Source: Amoebophrya sp. A120
Taxonomy: Eukaryota; Sar; Dinophyceae; Syndiniales; Amoebophryaceae
Assembly: GCA_905178155.1 (NCBI GenBank)
Contig: CAJINV010000005.1
Coordinates: forward strand, 6,495,507 to 6,559,506
DNA: 64,000 nt
Reading direction: 5' to 3'
Both the position numbers and the translations under genes were made by a program. A model generated the notes under the pieces. It had not been told where the DNA came from, ran no database searches, and saw nothing but the letters and a program-made list of their open reading frames with translations. Below, one piece after another: positions 1-12,900 of the stretch (position 1 is the first letter of the stretch; every line of letters starts with the position of its first letter).

Positions 1-3000
1 GGGATTTCTTCTTTTTCTTTTTCGGCGACTGGTTGTGCTGTTCCTGCAGTTGTATGAATTGCAAAAGTATCGCAGTAGTAGTAAAATTGCATTACAAATT
101 TTACCTCAGCATGATGACAAATGGAATTTGTCATGCTGTTTTACCTTGGGATGGAGATTTGTAATGCATATATTGCAATTATTACAAGTACGATACTTTT
201 GGTGCACTGGATAAGTTGCAGCTTCTGCAGCGCGTTCAACGCCTGTTGCTCCGTGATCGGGACGCTGTTCGGGTCGTTGTACGCGTGGCTCGAATTCGTG
301 TTTGTCGTTCTCGGCGAGTACCGATGATCCCTGGTGTTTTGATTTTGTTCCTGCTGTCTCTGCAACGTCGTTATCCCCGCCTGTTGCACGATCGGCGGGA
401 GCTTGTTTTGCTGCTGCTGCAACTGCTGCATCACCCGCATGTTCGGCGACCGAGATCGGCTGTTTTCTGATCTTCGGTTCATCGCGACGGAATGCTCAAG
501 AGCCAGCTCGATGGTCTGCTTGTGCACCTGAAAAGCGAGGGTGTTATTCGGTGTGGACAGGTTTCTTCGGTCTCCTGGATTTGTTTCAAATCCATTCTCC
601 GCGATAGAACCACCACCCGCACCCGTGTTCGAGGACCGGGAGTTCAATTTGTTCCGTCTTGGGCTGTTACTATTTCCTGTTCCTCGCGTTGGCGACGGAG
701 AATTTAGCATCTGTTGACCCGCCAACACCTGCGCTCGCGTGCTCCGGAGCTTCTGGTCGCGGAGCGTCGTGTTGAGCGGGGACTTTGTCATCAGATTCGG
801 ATTTGTCCCCGGTCTCGACTGGAACAAAGGTGAGTTGCTCCGCGTTCTGTCGAAAGCTAGGAGTTGTTCTCCTGTGTTCGTCCGGCTTCTACCTCCACCG
901 GGTGCTAGCATGAAAAAATCCGTCCCGTCGGTAGCCGAGTTGATGTTCAAGGTTCTTTCAAAATTCTTATCCACCACCGTTTTCGCCGGAGCGGTCCCTG
1001 TCCGTCTACCCCCAGTGATTGGACCTTGTTGGTTCAAGCTTGTAGCCCCGGCTTGCATCCCGCCATTCGCCGTGCTGATACCACGAAAGGAGCTCCGCCC
1101 GAGAGCCCTCCGGGCCGCTGGGCTGGCTAACCTCTGCGCCGCTGTTCCCGCGTTCGCGAAAATTTGCGTTTTTGTCGTCCGTGCGGAATCCAAGAATTGT
1201 GTGCTGTGAGTGGAATTCTGCGTGCTCGCATGGTGCATCTGGTTCGCACTGTTGTTATATTCCCGGGAGTAATACGGTCCTTCCTGTGAATTCTCGCCAA
1301 ACACGTGGCTGTCGTGCAAATCCATGCTGTCTTGCACAGAGCTGTTCGTAAAATGGTCCTCCTGCGAAGCCGTTGAAGCCTGGTGCTTTTTCGGACTCCG
1401 ACTGCTGCCATGCTCCCGAGTCATACCGGCTTTTGGCGAGATCACCACCCCAGTCGGACTGTGCACGGAAATTTTCCGACCCTTCATGGGGTTTTGCTGC
1501 GCAAGAACATTCGCAGCCGGAAGCACACCCGAAGTGGAATTCGTCGGGAACTCAAACACGGATAGCAACGAGCCGTTTTTGTCGTTCAAATGGATCGAAG
1601 AGTGCGTCTTGTCCAACGACCCCGCAGGCGCGCCGCCATGCTGACTCCCCATGTAGACGCTGGTCACGATGGAGGAAACCAAGTTGTCCATATCGTTGTT
1701 TTCCGCTTGGTTATTTTCCGATAACTTTTTCCACTTCGAGCCCTCTAAAGCTTTGACTACATCCACCTGCGTCGTGGCGAACTTCGCTGACTCGTCGTGT
1801 TCCCGCAGCATAGACATGTTGTTCACCTTTCCGGCCGCCAGGGTGGTGCTCTGCTCGTCGGGCAGGATAATCATCGAAGAGTTCCCGCCGGTGGAGAGTT
1901 GCTCCTTGGAAAGCACAGCTTGAGTTGTAGAATTGGCTGGAACAGTAGGGAACTGGTGTGAACCAAGACCTTCACCTTCTGCCTTTTCTTTACTTGTAGA
2001 AGTCGTCCTTGTATTTTTCGTCGCGGCTTTGTTCTTCAATTTCTCAGCCAAATCTTTCTGCAAGGACTCCGCGGGGTCGACCTCTCTAACCGGTTTCACC
2101 TTCTTCGACCCAAGAACTTTCTGCTTGTTTTTCGGCGACACCGACTCCTGTTTTGCAACCGCTTTTGCGTAACTCGTCATATCTTTCGCAGGTAGAACTT
2201 CCACCTTCGCCTTTCTCGCTTGCAAGCCCGGGATGTCGATTACTAGAGATTCTTCGTGGTTTTTCCGCCGATTCCAGGTGTAGGATGCCTTCAGTAACGG
2301 TTGCCCCCGACCAGCTGTGTGAGTGTTGTTGCTGTAGTTGTCCCCGCTTTTCTTTTTTTTCGACGTCCCGCGATTAATACCTTTCGTGTTGAAATTATTC
2401 ACGTTCTGCTTGGAACTACCGTAACCAGAGGAGGTTGCGTAATTCGCATCCACAAAGTCTTTCCCCTCGTCCTCATCTAACCACAAGGATTTTTCATGCT
2501 CGTCAAACCAGGGCGTTTTCTGGTTCAAGGCCTGCAAATTATCTCCCCGCCGGTAGGTCGCATCGGGCAAGCTAGTCGGTAAACCGGTGGAATACGGGTT
2601 GTGCAGTAGTCTCCGCTGCACAATCTTGCTCATGGGGGAGAGGTGGACCGGGTACGGTTTTCCGGTGCTCGGATTCACCTGCTGGTTGATCAAACTGGTT
2701 GTTTGGAGATGTTGCAACTGTTGTTGCTGCTGCTGTTGCTGCAACTGCGCATTGTAAAGTTGCTGTGCGAAGGGGGAGGGATTTCCAGTGCCGTTTCCTG
2801 GGAGAAGAGGATCGCCTGGAGCAGGCCCAGCACCCGGAACTATTGCACCTCTTCCCGCTTGGTCTTGCAATTGCGCATGAGAAAGAGCTTGTGGTCCATC
2901 CTGCTCCTTACTGGTCGTTCCCGCAGCGCCAGCAACTGGACTTTGCTCCAACCACTTGTCCAATTTGTTCTTTTGCAAAACCGTGGAGTTTTTCTTCATC

Positions 3001-6000
3001 TTCAGATACTGTTCGAATTTTGCGTCCTCCGAATCTGCTTCCGCGACCTGATCATTGTTCCCGTCGTCAAAAATCTCCCGTCGCGTCGCATCGACAGCGG
3101 CGCGGGTGAATTTTTTCGCACCGGCTAGGTAGTGCGGAACCGGAGCAGAAGCTATGGCTGGAGTCTGCTGAAGTGAAGATCCTGGGGCACCAGCAGCTCC
3201 CGGGGCCATAGAGTGGTTGAAAAAGTTACTCCCCGTCGTGTTGGCACTTTGCAGAGCGCGGAGCTCCGCTTCTTCCTGCGCGGTCAAATCCTGTTTCAGC
3301 AACTGCTGCGTCACTGGACTCGTCAACTGCTGCGGCACTGGTTCGTACACAGCGATGTTTGCAGGATTTTCGTTGAAATCCACGGGTGAGTTTTGTCCCT
3401 CCTGCGCAGAAGAGTTATCCACCCCAACTCCCGAGTAGGAATTGTCATCTGCGGATGTTCCACCACCTGGGTTGATGTTTACCCCGTGGCACACTTCGTC
3501 TTCCAGAATCTGCCGCCCGGACTTGTCATGGAATCGGATGCTGTTCGGCGGTGTGATCCCGTCGCTTAACTTCTTTGTAGCATTATGTCCTTTCGCACCA
3601 CCACCAGGAACGATATTTTTCAACGATAAATTGCCAGTTCCGGCGCTAGACCCAGTGGTTCCTGCAGTTGACTCTCTGGTATTTGGTTTGGTGGAAACGG
3701 AATTTGGCGGCGACAAACTGCGCACTCTACGATCACCGTTGTTGTTCCCGATCGCCGTACTTACCTTCGAGGAATTGTTTGTATGCGAAGTGGTGATCAA
3801 TCTCATCGGCACGCCCGATTTCGTCGCCGTGTTACTCGGGACGAAATCCGCGGTAGCGGCTCGTGGATTATTCCTCATCGCCCCAACTGCCGTGCTCGGA
3901 ACTGTATGCATTGAACAAGCATCGCACTCGTACTAATTGCAGTACAGCATGACACGTCTCGTTTCTAATAGCAATACCTATCTCAGCATTACAAATCTCG
4001 TTTTTCCTTTTGGAAAAATTTGTAATGGTATTCCTACTAGTACGATATACTTTTGCAATGCATAAATTGCAGAGGAGAACAAAACCCCCGCCGTGCTGGC
4101 TCTTTGCTCCATCATTTTTTGCTCCAACACGTGGTCGTGGAGGTTGCTGGAATAAGCACCCCCGTTTTGAAAGAAATTGTACCCATTTGACGATGGCCCA
4201 ACACCACCGGCCCCATCGCCGATCTGCTCCAGAAAATCGCTTGTCGCGTCCAGCGCTTCCAGAAACCGGCCGACCCGGAGCGTGTGCCGGAACTGCTTCA
4301 ACTTCGGCCCGCAGTTCATGTTCTCCCTTCTGGATCCGAACATCGCGTGGACTACAACTTTTTCTGGCGAAGCGTATGAATTGCAAAACGATCGTACTAG
4401 TAGTAATTGCAATACAAATTCCCTCAGAAATAGAAATGGAATCTGTCATGCGGATTTACCATACGAAAGGAATTTGTATTGCCTAAATGCGATTACTACG
4501 AGTACAATACTTTCGCAGAGGATAAGGCCGTTGTGCCAGCAAAATCATCGTTGTCCAACGACCTGGCCCGTTTTCTGCTTGTGGACCGGGTCGACTTTTG
4601 GGTGGAAGGTAATAAAGTCGGATCCTCTAGTACTGACGCGCTATCGTGAGTCCCTTTCTCCACCTGCTCTCCCTTGTATTTGATTTCCACCATTAAATTG
4701 CTCCGTCTCGGCTTCGCATTCCCGTAGTACCCGGCGGCGGAGAATTTCTGCATCTCCGGCGACACCGACCTTATCAAATGCAAAAGTGTCTGGGTCTGGA
4801 AGATTGCGAGATTTGTCATGCTTGTCTGGCATGACCAAAATAAAAGTTTGTGATGCGTGTCCAAGAAGAGACCCTTTTGCCTGTCATGCGAAAACGCAGT
4901 TTGTCATGCGAAAAACGCAACACAAAGAAGCGCAGACATTTCTCATGCATGCCTGTGCATTACAGAGCATTCACTATTCCCAACGCAGCATTACAAGTTT
5001 CCAGACCCAGACATATTTGCATTTGATAGACCTGGCCCTTTCCCGATTGTTCTCGCTTTGTGGGTACCCGGTTGTCGGGCCGATAGCCGAGGTCGCCAAC
5101 CCCACCGCGGCTTGCCCGTTCGTCCCAGAAACCGTCAACGCCTTAAGCAACTGCCGTAAAACGTGTCGTGGGATGATGGCGTCCTTGTTCCCGACTAGAT
5201 TCGCGGGGACGTTGAAGCCCATAGAGTTGGAGAAATGTTTATTCTTCACCGGTTTTGTCTCCCCGAGGAAAAACCCCTCGACGCCAAAATGTTTCGTTTG
5301 CTGCGCGAAATACTGCCTCCGCTGCTGAATTCGTTGCTGCTGGATGATTTGTTGCTCAAACTTCTGCCGGGCTTGCTTCACTTGATACAAAATTTCCCGC
5401 GCTTTCTTCGGAAACCGTTTCGCCAACGTGTCTAAGTCGAGCAAGTTCATGTGCGAAGAAACACCGGCGGGAGCGAGGGCTGAGGATGTAGTAGTTTTAT
5501 TTGCGGTGCTTGCTGACGAGAAGTGTTGCTTGTTCACGGTAGTACTATGACTTCCGCCACCAGCATGGAGGTTCGACCCTGTCGTAGAACTACTACTCAG
5601 TTGCTGATGCAGACTACTATTCGCAGAAAAGTGGCCCCCGGTTGTCGCACCAGAAAGTTGATTCCTCGCCGTTCCACTTTTCGATGTCCTTGTGTTGACC
5701 ACGCTCGGCCCGCTCGGTCGGATCGCGTGGTTGGTCAGCCGAAAGGATTTTTTCGTGTGAAAATCCAGATCCGAGTCGTTGAAGCCTAATTTCTGCAGGT
5801 TCAGCTTCTCCAAATTCTTCGGGATGTGGGAAACTGTCTTATTCATCATTCCGGCCTGTTGCAATTTCCTTCCCCTCTTCACACCCCCAACGTGCGACGG
5901 GAAGTTCGCAGTGGCGAAATCAAAATCAGCCCCGTCTGCCGCAGAATAGTGGTGTTTGTTATATGCCGAGAAGAACGAAGAGCTCGTCGTGTTTGCGGTA

Positions 6001-7415
6001 CTCGGTGGGAACGCCGACCACATCACGGGAAGATTTGATCGTTTCGAAATGCTCTGTTGTTGCTGGAACTGTTGATAGGAAGTCTGATGCGGAGGCTTGA
6101 CAGAGGAGGAGTGCTGCTGGAGCTGATTCGAGTTCGAAACAGCCCTTCCTCGGTAACCACCTCCGACGTTATCGCTTTGCATGAAGCTCATGCTCTGGTG
6201 CAGGTTCGAAAGATCTGCTTGTGGTCCCCCGCCTTGCTGCTGATAGGAAAGATCATCAGGAGAGTGGTCGAAATCAGCAATAAAGCCGGAGTTGTTCAGC
6301 ATGGAGAAGTCGATATTCCCGCCCGCGTCTAACTCATCTGGTTCGCTCCCAAGCTGCTTTGACAAACTTGATAACCCGTTCCCCGCGGAGATATCTTCGG
6401 CGGAGAGCTCCAGGAATAAAGACGATTCCTCTTTGCTGTTACTTTCATGTGGAAGTCCACCTCTTCCGTGCTGTAACAAGTCTAGATTCGTGACATCCGT
6501 GTCCTCTCCGTCGGAAGTATCATCCTCTTCATCGTCGCTGATCCTTGCTGCGTTGTCGATGGAATTTGGGTCCAGACTGTCGTGTTTTTTGGATTCCGTG
6601 TCGTCTGCTTGATGATGCTTTGAAGGTAGAAAAGCAGCCTTGTATTTTTTTGAAAAAGCAGCTACTTCTTGATTTTTATCGACATCCGTACCACTGCTCG
6701 CAGTTCCACCTCCAACTTTGCTATCAATAACCCCGTCAATCTCCAAGGTCGAACAAAGCGAGGGCGGAGGTGGGAAATTGATTTCGTTTTCGTTGGCCGT
6801 TAGCCGGCCCGCGGCAGAAGTACTATTGGTCGCTGTATTTGTATTGCTGGACCGCATTTCCCCAGCTGCGCTAGAAGAGGAAGAAGACGACGATCCTGCA
6901 CCGCTGGCCGAGCTACTGCTACTTGAAGAAGACGATGATGCGCCGCTACTGCTTCCATTCCTCGTGTTCGATCTTGACAGTGTCGAATTCGTTCTGATCG
7001 TCCTGTATGCGCTTGATTTGTTCAAATTCGCATTCTGGTTTTGGCTGTTCGCAATCACCTCACTCGTTGGCGGTCGCGTGCCCTCCAGCCCGCCGACGAA
7101 ATCTCGGCTGCCGATCAACCTGCGAACCTGCTGGTGCTGATTGAACTGCGCGAAGACATCGATGTCGGAGTTGGATAAGTGGTTCTTACTGCTGCTGTTG
7201 TTGTTTTCAGAGGAGAGATAACCACCTCCTCCTTGTTTCGAGCTGTTGTGCGAGGATCTAGTCGTGCTTTTCTGTAGTTGTAACGCGGGATTGACCGGCG
7301 GTTTCTCGGAAAACGCGCTGCTCCCCACGAGGCTGGCACCTAATCCACCCGACCACTTCACGCTGCCGCCGAGCCTGTGCTCGCCCGTTGAGATTGAGGA
7401 ATTTTTGTCGGCCAT
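1..7415 (-). CDS. Giant low-complexity protein, 5 exons seen, 3' end outside window
   Basis: Exons on the minus strand: 7415-5029, 4766-4525, 4369-4065, 3899-214 and 47 down to 1, where the gene leaves the window. About 2,220 residues are visible with no stop. The four introns are introners; removing each with one 5-base flank copy joins the exons in frame (for example AGG TC + G GTG gives R-S-V). The start is the first Met of the long frame (MADKNSSIS). The protein is rich in S, N, Q and G. The end of exon 1 (about 5310-5440) holds a basic, Gln-rich, coiled-coil-like stretch around KKAREILYQVKQARQKFEQQ. Exon 3 carries the most ordered-looking part, a helical segment containing FRHTLRVGRFLEALDATSDF. 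The last visible residues are lysine-rich. I recognise no domain, and no function is proposed. The gene structure is well supported; the product is unknown. Confidence 0.8.
53..213. mobile_element. Introner, family B
   Basis: Family B ends have TIRs containing AAAAGTATCG and CGATACTTTT. It is flanked by an exact AGTTG duplication (48-52, 214-218). Removal gives CTG CAG GAA across the junction of the giant minus-strand gene. Confidence 0.87.
3905..4064. mobile_element. Introner, family B
   Basis: Ends are TATGCATTG and CAATGCATA. Flanks are AACTG and AATTG (4 of 5). The exon join GCA ATT CCG AGC keeps the frame of the giant gene. Confidence 0.85.
4375..4524. mobile_element. Introner, family B
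   Basis: Ends are TATGAATTGC and AGAGGATA. Flanks AAGCG and AGGCC have diverged (3 of 5), but the five-base offset still joins T to CG CCA in frame. Confidence 0.8.
4772..5028. mobile_element. Introner, family A
   Basis: Family A TIRs contain GTCTGGGTCTGG and its complement. Exact GACCT duplication (4767-4771, 5029-5033). It is one of the few copies whose duplication also allows a GT-AG intron on the coding strand (AG|GTC). Confidence 0.9.
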
Positions 7416-8376
7416 TTTTAGTGTAGTGGAGTCGTGAATTTTCTTCGTGTGAGCTAGGGCTTGTTGCTTTATTTCGCCGAAGATTTCATAGCAGCTCCTA
7501 TACGGTCGCGCTAGTCATTGTCTACATGTTGTACAAAGTTGGTGACTTTTATTGCAACTTCCTCTTTTTTTACAAAAAACACTACGATCATATTTTTGAT
7601 GATAGCGTCGGTCAGCAGGTCCAGCAGTTTTCTTGATGAGTAGTAGGCGAGTAGAGAGGCGCTTTTGATAGTCATAATTCCGACCACGAATGAAGCAGGA
7701 AACGAGCAAAGCCAGAATTTTCATCTTCCCAACGATGCAAGTAACATTGTTCCACGGCCCTTTTCAACATCTACAACAACGACTGAACTAGAATACTTCT
7801 ATGCACTTTTGGTCTTCGCGTACGACAAGCGATCACCAGGAAACGATCCAAGAAGCTGACGACCCTGTCTGATCTTTGAGACGAGTTTGCCTTTTTACCT
7901 TCACGGATTTGAACTCTTGGCTCTTTTCCGCTTTGACGGCGGCGCTTTGTACCTTGCAGTGGGAGAGCAGAACAACGCTGAACAGAATTTTCTGGAAAAC
8001 GCCCCTGACTGTAGGACAGACGCAAAGCAGCTGCAGTAGGCGCGCTTGGAGGTCCGTAATTTCATCACGAGTTCTGTCTGAAACGTCACAGTTCGAAAAC
8101 GAAACTAACGGCACACAGAAGAACTTAGCTTTTTTTCATATTTCAATCATCAAGACGTCCGCAGAGTGGGACCACGAGAGGCCGGCACAGCTCTAGTTCT
8201 AGCCCAACAAGAGCAACGAGTACAAGAATGCTACAACAAAAACAAAAAGCCTCCACAAACACCACCTACCACGGTTTCCACACCGCAAGCAAAATTAAGG
8301 CTTCAATCCAGTACGCAACAGTAAGTTCCGGTCGAAACACAGCACAGCAAAATCATTCACACCGCAAAAAAGATCC
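7416..8376. other. Intergenic, no gene seen
   Basis: AT-balanced DNA between the start of the giant gene and the stop of the next minus-strand gene. Only short frames without coding character; no introner. Confidence 0.6.
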
Positions 8377-9924
8377 TCACTTCTTCGGACTCACCCTCGG
8401 TTTGGGTTTTGGAATAGAAATCGCACCACTGACCGTTTTCAATTCGCCCATAGTTTTCAAAATCTGCTTCTTGTTCCTGACCGCCATCTTGTGCGCGGTC
8501 TTGCGTTGAGACTGTTTTTTGATATGTGACCAAGTAGACGAGTTTTGAATGAATCATGAATGTCGCATCAAACTTCAAGTCAGAATCATGTGTAAATACA
8601 AGTAGTGACGGTACTATGCATGACAAACTCATCATGATTATCTATGGTTAACAGACCAGAATCTCAACGTTCTTGTCTCAACGTTCATGAGGCCGACGGG
8701 CAATCGTCTCAACGATTGCCCGGCGGCCCCAAACAACGCTCGTCGGCAGCGGCGGAGAGGTACGCCAGCCGGCCGGCCGGGGAGGTCGGCCGGCCGGCCA
8801 GCGGCGGAGAGGTCGTCGTCGTCGGCCAGGGCAGCCGCCGCCGGCCGGCCGGCCGGCGGCGGCTGCCCTGGCCAGCGACCAGAACCCCAAACCCTAGACC
8901 CTAATCCCTAACCTAAACGGTGCCGAAGTTGAGGCGTCGGTGTCAACGTTGGGGCGTTTTGTCTCAACGTTGAGACAAATTGGCGTGGTTGAGATTTTGG
9001 TTTGTCAACCATTATCTATCAAAACAACCAGACAATCACATCCTTCGACATTTCAATGCCAGCAAAACTGCTGCTACAAACCTGCATCTCCTGTCTCTTA
9101 TCCTTCCGTTGGCTGTTCGCGGATTGGATCTCCTTTTTGTCGTAATCAAATTCCTTGTAAATCCACGGGTCCCGCTTCGTCCCGCCACTAGCCGACCTTG
9201 CGGCGTTGTCTTCATACGCCGGTAAGGTTGCGACCAAATCGTTCTTCTTCTTCCCGAAATTCGCGTTCAACCGCGGCGGCGGAGAGTTTGTCCGCTGCCG
9301 AGCGGGTTTTGGGGGCGGCATTAAGTCGTATTTGTTCAACCACTCTTCCAAAGGTTTCGGCTGAAATGGGATGGCAGGCGGGGCTTGGAGCTGCGTCCAG
9401 GATTTATTTTGCCTGCTGTTGATGACACCGGGCATCACACCGGGCTGCTTGCTGTTACCGTCCTGTTGTTCCGCCGCACTGCGCAGGAGTAGACTAGTCG
9501 CTTCCACCGGTCCATCGGAGGTTTCGACCGGGTGGTCAGCAGCAGGAGAAGCTCCACTTTTTTCTTCCGCCGTTGGTGTTCCTGCGAGTTTTGCATTTGT
9601 TCCTACATTCTGCTTCCTCTTCACGGCAAGCGATGACGACACGGCGCCGGCCGAGGCAGGGGTGGGGATGAACTTCAGCAATTCCGCATATGTTGTAGTA
9701 GAATAGGCATTCGTCGGGGCCTGTTTGCCATCCCGCTCCGTCGCAAACCAGTTATCGGAGGAGACGGCGTTTTTGTCCTTCTTCACCACTTTCCGCTCCG
9801 TGTAGCACCGCGGCTCGTACACGTTGGAGGGGAGGGTGGAGGTTGGGGGTTTTGTAGTAAAGACTCTTGGTCGAGGACCCCGGGAGGCGGGGGAAACGGA
9901 CCGGCGGAGCTGGACTGGTGGCAT
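8377..9924 (-). CDS. Small basic/proline-rich protein of unknown function, 2 exons
   Basis: Exon 1 is 9924-9082 (281 codons) from MPPVQLRRSV. It ends at ATGCAG followed by GTTTGT, a good 5' splice site. The proposed exon 2 is 8511-8377 (45 codons with stop), preceded by AAAAAACAG, read in phase 0, and giving a lysine-rich tail that ends in PKPKPRVSPKK. The total is 325 residues. If the intron is not spliced, the frame instead runs on to a stop at 9019, giving 301 residues. The sequence is rich in P, S, K and N with no recognised domain; the most conserved-looking segment is around PLEEWLNKYDLMPPPKPARQ. The intron has no introner but contains palindromes and telomere-like DNA. Exon 1 is fairly certain; exon 2 is an inference from splice signals and codon character. 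Confidence 0.6.
8697..8722. repeat. Hairpin, 10-bp stem
   Basis: CGGGCAATCG and CGATTGCCCG surround a six-base TCTCAA loop, a perfect stem. TCTCAACG recurs several times nearby. Confidence 0.9.
8824..8873. repeat. Perfect 50-bp palindrome
   Basis: Two 25-base arms with no spacer; the left arm runs GGCCAGGGCAGCC... into CCGGCCGG at the centre. It sits in a GGCCGGCC-rich patch inside the intron. Confidence 0.95.
8886..8917. repeat. Degenerate telomere-like repeat (CCCTAAA type)
   Basis: Consecutive variants CCCAAA, CCCTAGA, CCCTAAT, CCCTAAC, CCTAAAC. This is the complement of TTTAGGG, the telomere unit of dinoflagellates and plants. Interstitial position. Confidence 0.65.
8958..8979. repeat. 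Palindrome TTTGTCTCAAC|GTTGAGACAAA
   Basis: A 22-bp perfect palindrome built on the same TCTCAACGTT word found at about 8662, 8676 and 8707. Confidence 0.9.
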
Positions 9925-12900
9925 TTTTGCGGTCAGAACTGCTCCGTTCAGCGAAAATGAAACGGCTCAAACAGCTCAAACAACAAACAGTACTCTCGAT
10001 CTGGCTTACAGGGTGCGCAGTTGATATTGAGACACAAATCGAGTGGCGAGAGGTAAGTGTGCGAAAGCGGGTAGATGCCGAAAGAGAGCGTGATCTGTGT
10101 AGCAAATTACTTTGCAACAAAAACATGCCTCGTTTATAATTTGCAACTCTTTCTCTCTGTCATGGTCTCTCATACTCTCAAGCACGGCACATCAGTCCAA
10201 GAACTTGACTTCCGTGCAACAGATTGGCTTTTCTCTCTCGTGGCAGTTCAGTGTGTTTGCGAACAGCTTCGTCGAGAAAGAAGTGCGTGCGGAGTTGCGT
10301 TGTTCATATCTACGACTAGTTCGGCCGGGCGGATGTAATCGCCCCCGACACTTGCTGGCAGCCGCGCAACCGAGCAAACGCCGCGCGCCAAGTGGTCGCC
10401 GCGGCCGCTTTAGCGGCCGGGCCGGTACATGCGCCGGCGCTTCCGGGGGCAGGCTGTGTCTACGTAACTGGCCCCGGGGGGGCTCGTGAGTGCGGGGGGG
10501 GGGGGGCCCGGGGGCCGTATAAGACTCGCGAGCGGAGGCTGGCCGCGCTGCCAACACGCCTGGGGCGGTCCGGGGGTAAAAACAGGAGGGCCGGCGGGGC
10601 CGGGCCCGGCGAATGGCATGCACGGGGGGAGCCCCCCCGGACGAGGCGGCCGGCGGGCTCGTCGTTGCCGTGATCGTCCTGCAGGGCGCATGGTGTCCGT
10701 ATCCGCCGGCCGCCGTGCGTGTCTCGGAGATGCGCGCTCATCTCCATCGCGCCGCGCCGCCTGTCCTTGCGGGGCACGAACTCCGACTGCGCGTGCCGAA
10801 CGGGCCGCTGCCCGGCCCGCCCTGCCTGGGCGCCTCGGGCGAGACGCGCGCGCGCCGGCGCGGCGCCGGAAGCGCGCTACGGCCGCCACACTCGCCAGCC
10901 ACAGGCCCGCCCGGGGCGCTTTTTGGTAATGGCGCCAGGGCCGCAGCGAGACGAAGGCCCCCGCCGATCGCCGCGAGCTCCCCGAGTGGGGCCCGGGAAA
11001 CTCTAGCCCCTGCGGCTACATATTTGCAAAGCGTAAGCAATGAATAGACCACAGGCTATCGCTGCGATGCGCACAGTCGCAGTGCCTTTCTTGAAAGCTG
11101 GAGCCCTGCCTCTCAGACCGCTCGCTCTCACACACTCATGTCTCTATCTCGCGCTTCCTGCAGCTACGCTTGCAGCCCTGCTTTGCCACTCACAGTAACT
11201 TCTCACTCAGACCTCGTTTATTTGTTGAATACCAAATACTTCGGAACAGACAACTCGGAGGGGGCCATGCAGAGGTGCCAGAAACTCCTGGAGCAACGTC
11301 TACAACTTGGCCCCGCAAGCGGAATCGCCTACTGCGGATTCGCCTGCAGCCGTCAGTTAAGGGTGCTGACGAACAACCAAATCTGAAGTGAAGTTCAAAA
11401 GCTGGAGTGCTCATACGCGGGCGAGCAATCTCCCGGCACGCATGGAACCACATCCACTTGCCGGCAGCTGCGCATACGCGCACCCGGTGTCCCTGCGGAT
11501 ACCACTTGCCGGCAGCGCATAAGCAGCGCCTCGCGGCCGCTGCGGTCCTGCTTGCAGACCGGTGGCCCGGGCCGCGGCCCTTGATGAAGTGGGCTGGAAA
11601 TACACGCACAAGCGCAGGGCCAAAGCGCGGGCGCACGCGGCGCCGGGTTCCGCCTTGCATACGGCGGCCGGCGGTTCCCGCGCTGCCGCCACAAGCAGGG
11701 CGGGGGGGGCAGAGGCCCCGCGAAGAAGTTCCGGGCGGGGTGCAGCCTGTAGGCCGCTGCGGAGCAAAACCCGCGGAGGTCGAGGACTCCGTCATCGACG
11801 ACATCAGCTCGGGCCGCGCCCGCCGCCCCGGGGCCCGCGCCTGCGGCGAAGGCCGCCCGGACGCCCTAGGCAGCCTCCGCGCTTCCGCATTGCTCCGCTT
11901 TGAAATCGGCGCACCTTGCAAGTGGTCGATCTGGGAGGGGGTTGCCATCTGCATGCGGGCGAGGGGCGTCGACATCTTTCCCCGCCTTCCGCGGGGCCCC
12001 TCTGCCGCGCGTCAGAAAAGCGCGCCGGCTTGTGGCAGGTCGCGCCGCCGCCTGCTCCTCTAGGCCCTAGCTGGCCGCTAGCTCCAGCATCCAGCCATCC
12101 ATTCCGCACCACAATCAGATGAGAATAGCAAGGGCAGAGCCAGAGGAACGAGGCAAAACTGGCTTAGTCTGGCACTTCGTTGAATATGAAGCACGGGGGC
12201 CGTTCTCTCGGACAGGCAATCTACACAACTGTACCCTTTTCCACTCGCAACTCTCTCACATTAACCTCATGAGGCGTAACACCCTCGCTCTCGTCTCCTA
12301 TCACTTCTTGCCCTCCTGGTCTTCCCGGTGAAAGTCATCTTGCCCACGCTTTCAAACAGGCCCGGAACAAGAGCGAAGCGGCTTCCCTCAGTTCAGCACA
12401 CCTAGAGCGCACACAAAGCAGCTTATGGCTTTAGTAGTTCCTTTCAGATGTTTCCATAACGTTAACACTGCTCCTCACTTCGCTCGGCGAAGGTTCTGCA
12501 GGTAGAATAGATCGAAAATTTTCGATTCAATACTGCCTGATAGCGGCATGGATGTCAGAAAAATATCCGTAAAAGATCGGAAATAAAATCTGATTCTGCA
12601 ATTATGGAGATTAGTACAAACAGTAAAACGTAGTAGTAGATCGGAAATTCCGATGCTATGTATATTTCCATGGAGAAAAATTAAGATGAAAATGAACTAT
12701 TATAGCTCGTATGTCAAAACTAAACTCGTGATGTGCGTCGAAAATTTGTCTATCACTACTGTACTCAGATTCTTTTCGTCAAGAAAAATCGGTTGAAATT
12801 CTCGAAACTTTTTTCAAAACAAACTACTTTTTGGTTCTCATTTCGTTCTGGCGTGCAGGCACTTGAATTTGCTCCACCCTGGCTTACCGCACGAAGAACG

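Larger units (their letters stand above)
8512..9081 (-). other. GT-AG intron of the small minus-strand gene
   Basis: It starts GTTTGT after ATGCAG and ends AAAAAACAG. The 570 bp contain hairpins, a 50-bp palindrome and telomere-like repeats. The acceptor lacks a clear pyrimidine tract. Confidence 0.5.

Noticed and set aside
121-3936. Plus-strand frames opposite the giant minus-strand gene.
   Set aside because: They are antisense shadows; the minus-strand frame is continuous over 3.7 kb and joins in frame across introners.
10192-12112. Several overlapping reading frames of 95-260 codons on both strands.
   Set aside because: They occur in most registers of a very GC-rich block, have biased R/A/P/G composition, and show no domain or splice logic; low stop-codon frequency explains them.
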